Under the pieces are notes generated by a model, which saw nothing but the letters and a program-made list of their open reading frames with translations, did no database searches and was not told the DNA's origin. From the NCBI RefSeq assembly GCF_004766055.1, contig NZ_SPQR01000008.1, forward strand, positions 124,001 to 188,000: 64,000 nt of DNA, written 5' to 3'. The position numbers and the translations under genes were made by a program. The stretch is from Desulfosporosinus sp. Sb-LF. GTDB taxonomy: Bacteria > Bacillota > Desulfitobacteriia > Desulfitobacteriales > Desulfitobacteriaceae. Below, piece after piece: positions 18,043 through 26,216 of the stretch (position 1 is the first letter of the stretch; every line of letters starts with the position of its first letter).

Positions 18043-18093
18043 AATGTAATTGTGTCAGAAGAAAATGCGAGCTAAAGGGAGAGAATAATCGTT

Positions 18094-19359
18094 ATGTCTA
18101 TGACCATTACGGAAAAGATTCTGGCACAACATGCTGGACTAGATGAAGTCGTTCCTGGGCAACTGATCACTGCGAAGCTGGATCTTGTCTTAGCCAATGA
18201 TGTGACAGGTCCAGTGGCAATTCAAGAATTTGCAAAGTTTGGAACTGAAAATGTGTTCGATCCCAAAAAGGTCGCCTTGGTTCCTGACCATTTTGCACCA
18301 AATAAAGATATTTTATCGGCAGAGCAATGTAAAGTAATGCGAGATTTTGCTCGGAAACAACAGATCGAACATTATTTTGAAGTAGGTCGTATGGGAATTG
18401 AACATTGCCTGCTGCCCGAACAGGGACTAACCTTGCCGGGTGATCTCATTATCGGTGCAGACTCTCACACATGCACGTACGGGGCAGTGGGTGCATTTGC
18501 AACCGGAGTGGGAAGTACGGATTTGGCAGCAGGTCTGGCAACTGGTGAAGCTTGGTTTCGCGTTCCAGAATCGATGAAATTTATCTTCCAAGGGACCAAT
18601 TTCCAAAAATGGGTCGGCGGGAAAGATCTCATCCTTTATCTCATCGGGAAACTAGGGGTTGATGGAGCACGATATCGAGCGATGGAGTTCACCGGAGATG
18701 GAATAGCAGCCTTATCTATGGATAATCGGTTTACAATGTGCAATATGGCGATTGAAGCCGGTGCTAAAAACGGGATCATCGCTCCTGACGATAAGACGTT
18801 TGCTTATCTTGAAGGACGGGCACGTCGCTCATATCCCTTGTATTATAGCGATGCGGATGCTAAATATCTGGAAGTCCAAGAGATCAATGTGGCAGATATC
18901 CCTTTACAAGTGTCTTTTCCTCATTCGCCAGAAAATGCTAAGTCCGTTCAAGAAGCCGGTGGGATCAAAATTGACCAGGTTGTGATCGGGTCCTGCACAA
19001 ATGGCCGTTTGGAAGATCTGCGAATCGCCGCTGACGTTTTGCGTGGTAAAAAGGTACACCCTGAAATTCGTCTTTTGGTATTCCCGGGAACCCAAACCAT
19101 TCTACGGGAAGCAATGCGCGAAGGAATTATCGACACGTTGATCGAAGCCGGAGCAGCAGTAAGTACGCCAACCTGTGGACCATGTCTGGGTGGACATATG
19201 GGTATCTTGGCCAAAGGAGAGCGGGCCGTTTCTACCACAAATCGTAACTTTGTGGGACGAATGGGGCATGTAGAGAGCGAAATCTACTTAGCCAATCCGG
19301 CTGTTGCAGCGGCATCCGCGATTAAAGGTCAAATTACTCATCCAGAGGAGGTGTCTTAA
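18094..19359 (+). CDS. leuC: 3-isopropylmalate dehydratase large subunit
   Basis: A 421-residue aconitase-family [4Fe-4S] subunit that, with LeuD, isomerises 2-isopropylmalate to 3-isopropylmalate. Cluster ligands are the Cys in GSCTNGR near residue 300 and two in [13 protein letters not shown] near 360. It also shows [20 protein letters not shown] near 125-144. Length matches the shorter two-subunit LeuC/homoaconitase group. It is followed directly by leuD, with no gap. Oxygen-sensitive cluster use is consistent with an anaerobe. Confidence 0.95.
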   Translation: MSMTITEKILAQHAGLDEVVPGQLITAKLDLVLANDVTGPVAIQEFAKFGTENVFDPKKVALVPDHFAPNKDILSAEQCKVMRDFARKQQIEHYFEVGRMGIEHCLLPEQGLTLPGDLIIGADSHTCTYGAVGAFATGVGSTDLAAGLATGEAWFRVPESMKFIFQGTNFQKWVGGKDLILYLIGKLGVDGARYRAMEFTGDGIAALSMDNRFTMCNMAIEAGAKNGIIAPDDKTFAYLEGRARRSYPLYYSDADAKYLEVQEINVADIPLQVSFPHSPENAKSVQEAGGIKIDQVVIGSCTNGRLEDLRIAADVLRGKKVHPEIRLLVFPGTQTILREAMREGIIDTLIEAGAAVSTPTCGPCLGGHMGILAKGERAVSTTNRNFVGRMGHVESEIYLANPAVAAASAIKGQITHPEEVS

Positions 19360-19848
19360 GTGGGGAAAGCGTGGAAGTTTGGGCATGACATTGATACGGA
19401 TGTCATATTGCCAGCACGTTATTTAAATAAATCGACGCCGGAACATCTTGCTGCACATTGCATGGAAGATGCTGGTACAAACTTTGCTCAGGATGTTCAG
19501 CTTGGGGACATTATGGTCGGAGGAAAGAACTTCGGTTGTGGTTCCTCGCGCGAACATGCACCGATTGCCATCAAGGCTTGTGGCATTAAAGTCGTTATTG
19601 CAGAGTCCTTTGCACGGATTTTTTATCGCAATGCCTTAAATATCGGGTTGCCGATCATGGAATGCCCTGAAGCGGTCGCTGGAATTTCGCTCGGGGATGA
19701 AATCGTGGTTGATCTTGCGACTGGTACCATTGAAAATCAGACGACTAATACGAAATTTCAGGCTCGCACATTCCCTCCCTTTATGCAGGATTTGATTCGT
19801 GCGGGTGGACTGATTCCTTACGTTGAAGGGAGAAAAAAGAATGCCTAA
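19360..19848 (+). CDS. leuD: 3-isopropylmalate dehydratase small subunit
   Basis: A 162-residue swivel-domain subunit completing the LeuCD enzyme. It has the motifs [14 protein letters not shown] near the start and [17 protein letters not shown] near residue 53, typical of the short LeuD. The GTG start immediately follows the leuC stop, with gaggaggtg as RBS inside leuC. Its 3' end overlaps the leuB start by 8 bases. Confidence 0.96.
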   Translation: MGKAWKFGHDIDTDVILPARYLNKSTPEHLAAHCMEDAGTNFAQDVQLGDIMVGGKNFGCGSSREHAPIAIKACGIKVVIAESFARIFYRNALNIGLPIMECPEAVAGISLGDEIVVDLATGTIENQTTNTKFQARTFPPFMQDLIRAGGLIPYVEGRKKNA

Positions 19849-20902
19849 TGTATTGGTTCTTCCAGGAGACGGAATAGGAAAAGAAATTACACCAGAAGCG
19901 GTTAAAGTTTTACAAGCGGTGTTAAAAGGTCGAGCGACCAGCCTGAATTTCGAGTACGGTTTAATTGGCGGAGCCGCTATTGACGAAGCTGGTAAGGCAT
20001 TACCGGACGAAACCTTGGCTGCGGCCAAGGCGGCTGATGCAATTCTGATGGGTTCTGTAGGAGGCCCCAAGTGGGATACACTTCCTGCACCAGAACGCCC
20101 AGAATTGGGAGGACTTCTCGCGATCAGAAAAGCGCTTAGCCTTTACGCAAATATTCGCCCCGTTAAAATGCTCCCTATGTTGGTGGAATCCTCTACGCTC
20201 CGTTCTGAAGTAGTGGAGAACGTCGATCTCGTCGTTTTACGTGAATTGACCGGGGGCCTCTATTTTGGCGAAAAAGGTAGAGGGACAAACCCCAAGAGTG
20301 CATTTGACACCTTGATTTATTCGGAAGAAGAAATCGCTCGCATTGTAGAAATGGGCTTTCAAATGGCTTCCAAACGGCGTGGGAAACTTTGTTCTGTGGA
20401 CAAAGCCAATGTTCTAGAATCGTCCCGTTTTTGGCGCGAAATCACCGTGGAAATTGCCAAAAAATATCCCGAAGTGGAATTAACGCATATGTACGTGGAT
20501 AATGCCGCCATGCAACTAGTTCGCTGGCCTTCACAATTTGATGTGATTGTCACGGAGAACATGTTTGGAGATATTCTCACAGACCTAGCATCTATGTTAA
20601 TGGGCTCCATTGGCATGATTTCGTCGGCAAGCTTAAATGGGTCTAAAGGACTCTATGAGCCAGCTCATGGCTCAGCACCAGATATCGCCGGTAAGAATCT
20701 TGCTAATCCATTAGCTACGATTCTCTCCGGAGCTTTGATGCTTCGCTATTCGTTTGGATTAGAAGATGAGGCTCAAATGATCGAGCGAGCCGTGGAGAGC
20801 GTGTTACAAGAGGGATACCGAACACCTGACTTAGCAAAACCGGGTGATAAAGTACTAGGAACTCTCGAAATGGGAAATGCTGTTGTTGAAGCTCTAAAAT
20901 AG
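19841..20902 (+). CDS. leuB: 3-isopropylmalate dehydrogenase
   Basis: A 353-residue NAD-dependent decarboxylating dehydrogenase giving 2-oxoisocaproate. It shows the [16 protein letters not shown] start, the substrate-binding [10 protein letters not shown] near residue 140, the metal-binding Asp residues in [15 protein letters not shown] near 240 and [13 protein letters not shown] near 275. The ATG at 19841 is used because it begins the conserved [11 protein letters not shown] and has an aaggga RBS. It is the last gene of the operon. leuA and ilvD are not in the window. Confidence 0.96.
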   Translation: MPNVLVLPGDGIGKEITPEAVKVLQAVLKGRATSLNFEYGLIGGAAIDEAGKALPDETLAAAKAADAILMGSVGGPKWDTLPAPERPELGGLLAIRKALSLYANIRPVKMLPMLVESSTLRSEVVENVDLVVLRELTGGLYFGEKGRGTNPKSAFDTLIYSEEEIARIVEMGFQMASKRRGKLCSVDKANVLESSRFWREITVEIAKKYPEVELTHMYVDNAAMQLVRWPSQFDVIVTENMFGDILTDLASMLMGSIGMISSASLNGSKGLYEPAHGSAPDIAGKNLANPLATILSGALMLRYSFGLEDEAQMIERAVESVLQEGYRTPDLAKPGDKVLGTLEMGNAVVEALK

Positions 20903-20969
20903 GGAAAAACTCAAAAATTAAATTAATCCTTGAAATATTAAGGCGTCTGAGTTAGAGTATCATTAACAG

Positions 20970-21224
20970 TATAATGAATAATGCAGAGGATCGACCCAGT
21001 ATGATAGAGGGTGCTGTTTAGAGAGAAAAACTATGGCTGAGAGTTTTTCCACACGCGATATCAGAAACCCAGTCGTGATGCGCTGATGATGAATCGGACG
21101 GTTTCCACCGTTATTGGGAATGTTGTTGGAGTAATCCATAACATAAAGTTGGCAAAGGCAATAAAGGTGGTACCGCGGAAGGCTTCTTTCGTCCCTTAAT
21201 AAGGGATGAGAGGGGCCTTTTTTT
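20970..21224 (+). promoter_or_regulatory. T-box leader (tRNA-sensing), possibly proline-specific
   Basis: The T-box core aaaggtggtaccgcgg is at 21163-21178, followed by the usual ctttcgtcc-type terminator. Upstream are an AGTA motif (20998-21001), AGAGAG (21020-21025) and a distal ggctg loop in a stem (aaaaact with agttttt). A candidate specifier lies in gaaacccag at 21064-21072. Read as CCC it is proline and is followed by the expected purine; read as ACC it would be threonine. A TATAAT at 20970-20975 is a likely -10. The next genes are proC-proB-proA, which favours proline, but proC begins 375 bases further on, behind a dispersed repeat. Confidence 0.85.
21181..21224 (+). terminator. T-box terminator
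   Basis: A stem formed by ggcttctttcgtccctt and aagggatgagaggggcc, followed by seven T. The 5' arm overlaps the T-box antiterminator, as expected for the switch. Confidence 0.85.
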
Positions 21225-21256
21225 AGAGGAGTAGGAGGAAGTTTCTTAGCACGTTC

Positions 21257-21334
21257 GCACACGTACCATTGCTATTCGCTTGACGATACCCGTTTGCGCT
21301 CATTGACGCAATTCCACTAAAGTGCTCACTAAGC
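21257..21334. repeat. Dispersed repeat, copy B
   Basis: This copy contains both blocks found at 8868-8898 and 8967-9006, here only 7 bases apart. It sits between the T-box terminator and proC. The remaining bases to 21599 hold no gene; a gggacggttc fragment occurs near 21440, as in the hairpin next to copy A. Confidence 0.75.
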
Positions 21335-21599
21335 TAAGAGATTTTCTTTTGGTTTGGGTCAACGGGGTTTGGAACGAGTGAGGTTGTTTGGGTGTTGACG
21401 CAAAAGCGCTCCGGACGGGGAAGAAATTCGGGAAGCGACGGGACGGTTCTCTTGCTTCCTTTATCGGGGGAATAAAAACACCGAGATAAGAGACTGCAAC
21501 AGTTAATAGCCTTCTATAGAATGCTTATATTTTAGATTTTATAGGGTCTGTTATATCCAATCATCCTATAGGTTAAATTGTAATAAAGGGGTGTAGTGT

Positions 21600-22409
21600 A
21601 TGAACCAAGGCATTGGTTTTATCGGTGGCGGAAATATGGCGGAGGCCATCATTGGTGGACTTAGGAAAACGGATAAGGATCTCCAGATTCTTGTCACAAA
21701 TCGTTCGAACCATGAACGGCTTCAACACTTGGTTGATAAGTATGATATTAAGGCTACTCAGCTTCAGGAAATTGTGGATAGTTCTCGTGTTCTGGTCATT
21801 GCTGTCAAACCGAAAGATGTACGTGAAGTGCTTAAACATCTGAAGAATTATAATTTAGAGGATAAATTGATCATAAGTGTAGCAGCTGGGATTACGTTAA
21901 AGCTGTTTTATAAGTACCTTCCGGGTGTTGCTGTGATTCGGGTTATGCCGAATACTTCGACGGCAGTGCTGCATTCTATGACTGGATTGGTGCGTGGAGA
22001 AAATGTCACGCAAGAGCAGGTCGAGAGTGCGGAACGGATTTTCTCGGCGATTGGACGGATTCTGTGGATTCCGGAAGAAAAAATGAATGCGTTGATCGCC
22101 TTAAGTGGAAGCGGACCGGCTTATTTTTATCTTTTTACCGAAAGCCTTATTCAAGCAGGGGTTCAATTAGGGCTCAGTGAAGAAGAAGCCGAGATGTTAG
22201 CGCGCGAAACCCTAGTTGGGGCAGGTAAAATGTTAGCTGAAAGTGAGAAATCTCCCGGTAAATTGCGCGAAGCAGTAACTTCTCCCAATGGGACCACTTA
22301 CGCAGCGTTAAGTGTCTTTAAAGACGATGAATTGTCCCAAACCGTGATGAAGGCTGCTCAAGCCTGTGCGCGGCGTGCAGAAGATATGGAAGGAGAGTAT
22401 TCTGAGTGA
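21600..22409 (+). CDS. proC: Pyrroline-5-carboxylate reductase
   Basis: A 269-residue enzyme that reduces 1-pyrroline-5-carboxylate to L-proline. It has the Rossmann loop IGFIGGGNMAEAIIGG at the N-terminus, AVKPKDVREVL near residue 63, RVMPNTS near 118 and the family signature in the C-terminal dimer domain, ALSGSGPAYFYLFTESL. Normal length. RBS aaaggggtg. Its TGA overlaps the GTG of proB. The trio proC-proB-proA forms a complete glutamate-to-proline route. Confidence 0.96.
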   Translation: MNQGIGFIGGGNMAEAIIGGLRKTDKDLQILVTNRSNHERLQHLVDKYDIKATQLQEIVDSSRVLVIAVKPKDVREVLKHLKNYNLEDKLIISVAAGITLKLFYKYLPGVAVIRVMPNTSTAVLHSMTGLVRGENVTQEQVESAERIFSAIGRILWIPEEKMNALIALSGSGPAYFYLFTESLIQAGVQLGLSEEEAEMLARETLVGAGKMLAESEKSPGKLREAVTSPNGTTYAALSVFKDDELSQTVMKAAQACARRAEDMEGEYSE

Positions 22410-23527
22410 CAGCACTTGAGGTAAAGAGAGTCGTTATAAAAATAGGAAGTAGCAGTTTGAATCATCCGGAGGGGGGGTTGGACGATCAAGCCATCGCTGA
22501 AATAGTGGCTGTCATCGCCGCTCTGAAACAGAAGGGTGTGGAGTGCATTATAGTAACCTCTGGCGCAGTAGCAGCTGGCTTGGGACAACTCAAGTTGCAA
22601 GTGCGTCCACGTGATTTAGCCAGTAAACAGGCGGTTGCAGCAGTTGGACAGGGAGTACTCATTGAAAGGTACGCTCAGAATCTTGAACGCCATGGCTTAG
22701 TAGGAGCTCAAATTCTATTGTCCCGGATTGATTTAGCGGAAGCTTCTCGCTATCATAATGCTCAAAATACACTCGAAAAATTGCTGCGTTTACAAGTAGT
22801 TCCGATCATTAACGAGAACGATACGGTGGCAGTCGAAGAACTCTGTTTTGGAGACAATGATAGCCTTTCTGCCTTGGTAGCAGGGCTAGCCCACGCAGAT
22901 TTATTGATCATTCTCACGGATGTGGATGGCTTATATACGGCTAATCCTAAAAAAGATCCGTCAGCGCACCTTATAGAAGAAGTAGCTGAAGTATCGGCAG
23001 TCGAGACTATGGCGAGTGGCGCAGGAACGACCATGGGTACCGGAGGAATGGTTACGAAACTGAGAGCGGCCAAGATTGCTACTCGCTTTGGCATTGGTAC
23101 CTTGCTGCTGAACTTTTCACGGATCCGAGAACTCTCCGACCTCACCGAAGAGCGAGGACCAAAAGGAACCTATTTTCTACCTGCAAAACATCGTCTAGCT
23201 GGAAGAAAACGTTGGATCGCCTATGCGGGTTTATCTGAAGGAAGTATCCAAGTTGATGAGGGTGCAGCAAAGGCCTTGGTGGAAGAAGGTAAAAGTTTAT
23301 TGGCCAAAGGAATCATTGCGACAGAGGGGACATGGGAGCGAAAAGAAATTGTTCGAATCACTAATCTGTTGGGGGAGGAAATTGCCAGAGGGGTTGTGGA
23401 ACTGAGCAGAGAGGAAGTGCAGCAGGTTAAGGGGTTGCATTCTGAGAAAATGCTACAACTCGTAACAGATTTTGATGGCGAAGAAGTGGTTCACCGTGAT
23501 AACATGACTCTCATGGTGGATGCTTGA
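22406..23527 (+). CDS. proB: Glutamate 5-kinase
   Basis: A 373-residue enzyme with an amino-acid-kinase domain (about 1-260) and a C-terminal PUA domain (about 275-365), the usual two-domain ProB. It phosphorylates glutamate for ProA. It shows VVIKIGSSSLN near the start, TSGAVAAGLGQL, NENDTVAVEELCFGDNDSLSA near residue 135-155 and GTGGMVTKLRAAKIA near 212. The GTG start overlaps the proC stop, with ggagag upstream, so the two are translationally coupled. Confidence 0.96.
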   Translation: MTALEVKRVVIKIGSSSLNHPEGGLDDQAIAEIVAVIAALKQKGVECIIVTSGAVAAGLGQLKLQVRPRDLASKQAVAAVGQGVLIERYAQNLERHGLVGAQILLSRIDLAEASRYHNAQNTLEKLLRLQVVPIINENDTVAVEELCFGDNDSLSALVAGLAHADLLIILTDVDGLYTANPKKDPSAHLIEEVAEVSAVETMASGAGTTMGTGGMVTKLRAAKIATRFGIGTLLLNFSRIRELSDLTEERGPKGTYFLPAKHRLAGRKRWIAYAGLSEGSIQVDEGAAKALVEEGKSLLAKGIIATEGTWERKEIVRITNLLGEEIARGVVELSREEVQQVKGLHSEKMLQLVTDFDGEEVVHRDNMTLMVDA

Positions 23528-23627
23528 TGAACATCAAGGCATGAAAGGGACCCGTTTTAGAATTCTAAGTGTGTTAAAGAATAAGAATTTAGATTTGAGT
23601 ATGTAAATGAAGGACCGGGAGGGCTTT

Positions 23628-24881
23628 ATGATGTTTCATCAAGAATTGATTGAGATTGGAAAAAAGGCTAAACAAGCGGCTCGCCAGTTGGCTTTTGCCA
23701 GCACCGAGTCAAAAAACAAAGCCTTGCTAGCCATGGCTGAGGCTCTGTTAGACTCTGAACAAGAAATCGTTCAGGCTAACAATTTAGATGTTCGAGCGGC
23801 AGAGGAAAAAGGAATCAAGAAAAGCCTCGTAAATCGCCTAAGGCTGACTTCGGAGAGCATTTCGCAAATAAGCCAATCACTTAGGGAAGTCGTCGTCTTA
23901 CGAGATCCTGTAGGAGAGGGAGAAGTATGGACGCGTCCCAATGGCCTTCGTATTCAACAGACACGAGTTCCTCTAGGCGTTGTTGCGATGATCTATGAAG
24001 CAAGGCCAAACGTAACGGTCGATGCGGCAGCTTTATGCATAAAGTCAGGGAATGTTGTGATCCTCAGAGGTGGATCAGAAGCCTTAGAAAGTAATAAAGT
24101 TCTGGCAAGGGTGATTGCGAAGGCTGCTGAAGAGAGCGGCTTGCCTCAAGGATGCATCCAACTAATCACGGAGACTAATCGAGAATGGGTTCAACAGTTG
24201 ATGCGCATGAATGATTATGTGGATGTCATTATCCCACGAGGAGGCGCCGGGCTGATCCAAACGGTTGTAAAAAATGCTACGGTACCCGTTATTGAGACGG
24301 GGACAGGCATGTGCCATGCGTTTGTCGATCGGGAGGCAGAGTATGAAAAGGCAATTTCCATTGTAATTAATGCGAAAACACAAAATCCCGGTGTCTGTAA
24401 CGCCTTGGAAACTCTTCTGGTGGATGAAGTGATTGCCCAAGATTTTCTGCCACGCATAGGGGAAGAACTAAAGAAATACCATGTTGAACTTAAAGGATGT
24501 CCAAAAACGTGTGAAATCTTGCCTTTTGCCCTACCAGCAACGGAAGAAGATTGGGTAGCCGAACATCTTGACCTTGTTTTAAGTGTTAAAGTGGTGCCTC
24601 ACCTTGATGCGGCTCTCGACCACATTTACCAATATAGCACTAAGCATTCTGAAACCATCATCACTGAAAATTACTCGAGGGCTCAACGATTTTTGAGAGA
24701 AATCGATGCTGCTGTAGTTTATGTAAATGCCTCAACACGTTTCACGGATGGCGGGCGTTTCGGCTTTGGAGCTGAAATCGGCATTAGTACCCAAAAGCTA
24801 CATGCCCGCGGGCCGATGGGGTTAAAAGAATTAACAACAGTAAAGTATATGGTTTACGGTGATGGACAAATCGTAAAATAG
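23628..24881 (+). CDS. proA: Glutamate-5-semialdehyde dehydrogenase (gamma-glutamyl phosphate reductase)
   Basis: A 417-residue aldehyde-dehydrogenase-fold enzyme that reduces glutamyl phosphate to the semialdehyde. The catalytic Cys lies in NPGVCNALETLLVD near residue 257. It also shows YEARPNVTVDAAALCIKSGN near 117, IPRGGAGLI near 205 and a C-terminal GAEIGISTQKLHARGPMGL. The ATG at 23628 follows gggaggg by four to five bases and is preferred to 23607. It is 100 bases after proB, with a shared terminator downstream. Confidence 0.96.
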   Translation: MMFHQELIEIGKKAKQAARQLAFASTESKNKALLAMAEALLDSEQEIVQANNLDVRAAEEKGIKKSLVNRLRLTSESISQISQSLREVVVLRDPVGEGEVWTRPNGLRIQQTRVPLGVVAMIYEARPNVTVDAAALCIKSGNVVILRGGSEALESNKVLARVIAKAAEESGLPQGCIQLITETNREWVQQLMRMNDYVDVIIPRGGAGLIQTVVKNATVPVIETGTGMCHAFVDREAEYEKAISIVINAKTQNPGVCNALETLLVDEVIAQDFLPRIGEELKKYHVELKGCPKTCEILPFALPATEEDWVAEHLDLVLSVKVVPHLDAALDHIYQYSTKHSETIITENYSRAQRFLREIDAAVVYVNASTRFTDGGRFGFGAEIGISTQKLHARGPMGLKELTTVKYMVYGDGQIVK

Positions 24882-24896
24882 TATACTATCATGTAG

Positions 24897-24927
24897 AAAA
24901 GGCTGGAAATAGTATCCAGCCCTTTTT
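24897..24927. terminator. Terminator between proA and the convergent lipoprotein gene
   Basis: A stem aaaaggctgg with ccagcccttttt, loop of nine bases, T-run on the proA side and A-run on the other, so it can act both ways. Confidence 0.85.
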
Positions 24928-24947
24928 GTATAGTTACATTAACCTAT

Positions 24948-25514
24948 TTATTTAAGTGAAAGGGCATCTTTTAGAGTCTTACGATTTAAATAGATTTGGA
25001 CCTCGCGGACGGTAGAAAATTGAAGAGCTGTCTCATTAAGCTGGTTTTCGACCCTAGGATTATCCATGACTCCGCCTAAAGAAAATGAACCAGAGAGATA
25101 AATCTCCGCTTTTCCATTAGTAATTGTAGCCTTATCTAACGTTAATTTGGAACGATATAAAGCGTTATATAATCCAGATTGTCCATAGTATGGCTCTTTC
25201 AGAGCTAATAGCTCATCAAAGGCACCCTTCAAAGGTGTATTGGAAGTAGAGATAGTTCTTTCAACCGGTACAAGGCTATCTCCGGTGCCAATGTCCTTAC
25301 CGCTTTTTACGTTATCGTTTAAAGCAATGAGATAAATTTTAACTTGGGATTCGTTTGCGGACAGTGTTGAGGGTACCTGCACAGGGGGAGTCGTTTGCTC
25401 CGTTTGAGTCTGGGGAGGCTTCTGGTCAGTTGGAGCTTGTAGAGGTGTTTTAGTACAGCCGATTGTCATTACGGTAAGAATAAGAATTAAAAGAAAGACC
25501 GTTAATCGTTTCAT
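24948..25514 (-). CDS. GerMN-domain lipoprotein
   Basis: A 188-residue secreted lipoprotein. It has a signal peptide (MKRLTVFLLILILTVMTIGC) with a lipobox Cys at 20, a Pro/Gln/Thr-rich linker (22-52) and one GerMN domain (about 57-188). The domain shows VKIYLIAL, LVPVERTI, PLKGAFDELLA, KATITNGKAEIYLSGSF and VQIYLNRKTLKDALSLK. GerMN domains occur in the Bacillus germination protein GerM and in other envelope lipoproteins. The role here may be sporulation or germination related but is not shown. It is 13 bases downstream of the membrane protein gene on the same strand. Confidence 0.82.
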   Translation of the reverse strand: MKRLTVFLLILILTVMTIGCTKTPLQAPTDQKPPQTQTEQTTPPVQVPSTLSANESQVKIYLIALNDNVKSGKDIGTGDSLVPVERTISTSNTPLKGAFDELLALKEPYYGQSGLYNALYRSKLTLDKATITNGKAEIYLSGSFSLGGVMDNPRVENQLNETALQFSTVREVQIYLNRKTLKDALSLK

Positions 25515-25527
25515 GTTTTACCATCCA

Positions 25528-25986
25528 CTAGATGCATCTCTTTTCGAGGATTTTATGATAAACGTATATTAAAGTGAACGCTATAAGATACACGATTGGT
25601 GACCAGGGTATAATTTTCCATTTAGGATACACTGAAATTCTATAGGGCACTACAATCAAAATCTCAAAAAGTGTCAGTGCAAAAGTCCAAACAGCTACGT
25701 ATAACGCGACTGCATATTTTGACTTAGGTGCAAATTTTATAAACGTAATTGCAAGGCTTGGAAAAACTAATATGCCTGACCAAAAGCTATACCACCCTTT
25801 GAATGGCACACTTACAATGTAGTACATCGAAAATTGCTTACAAAGAAGCATATCACTTGCTAGTGATAGTGCAATAACCATGACTATGACTAAACTATCA
25901 ACAAAGGTCAGCTTATGTTTTGCGACAGCTACTACTGCCATAACCATAAATACTGCTACCATAATCCAATATGGGATGTAAAACAA
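25528..25986 (-). CDS. Small integral membrane protein, CBO0543-like
   Basis: A 152-residue protein with about five hydrophobic helices and few charged loops. The overall layout, with a PKWKIIPWSPIVYLIAF stretch before the last helix, reminds me of the CBO0543 family found in clostridia and bacilli, whose function is unknown. The start is TTG with gaggtgatt just upstream. It is the first gene of a two-gene unit with the GerMN lipoprotein. Confidence 0.65.
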   Translation of the reverse strand: MFYIPYWIMVAVFMVMAVVAVAKHKLTFVDSLVIVMVIALSLASDMLLCKQFSMYYIVSVPFKGWYSFWSGILVFPSLAITFIKFAPKSKYAVALYVAVWTFALTLFEILIVVPYRISVYPKWKIIPWSPIVYLIAFTLIYVYHKILEKRCI

Positions 25987-26090
25987 AGAATCACCTCTAT
26001 TTACTAAATCCGAAAGTTAAGGCTATATGAAGTCGTGTTTTTGACCCGGGATGGTTCACTTAATATCCTATGAGAATTATTATTTAGCTT

Positions 26091-26118
26091 GCCCGGGTTT
26101 ATAAGATATAACACGGGC
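26091..26118 (-). terminator. Weak hairpin downstream of the GGDEF/HD-GYP gene
   Basis: A 9-bp stem with one mismatch (gcccgggtt with aacacgggc), about 100 bases past the stop of the reverse-strand gene. No good T-run. Confidence 0.35.
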
Positions 26119-26216
26119 ATTTGTGATGTACGAGGGAAGGTTAATAAATTAACTAAAGAGTTTGGCTCATGAGCCGGGATTGTTGTTGCTAGATCCCCAA
26201 TTTTTGCTGAGGACAG

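Noticed and set aside
20963-21262. 99-codon reverse frame across the T-box
   Set aside because: The T-box leader and terminator explain this stretch; the protein shows no family features.
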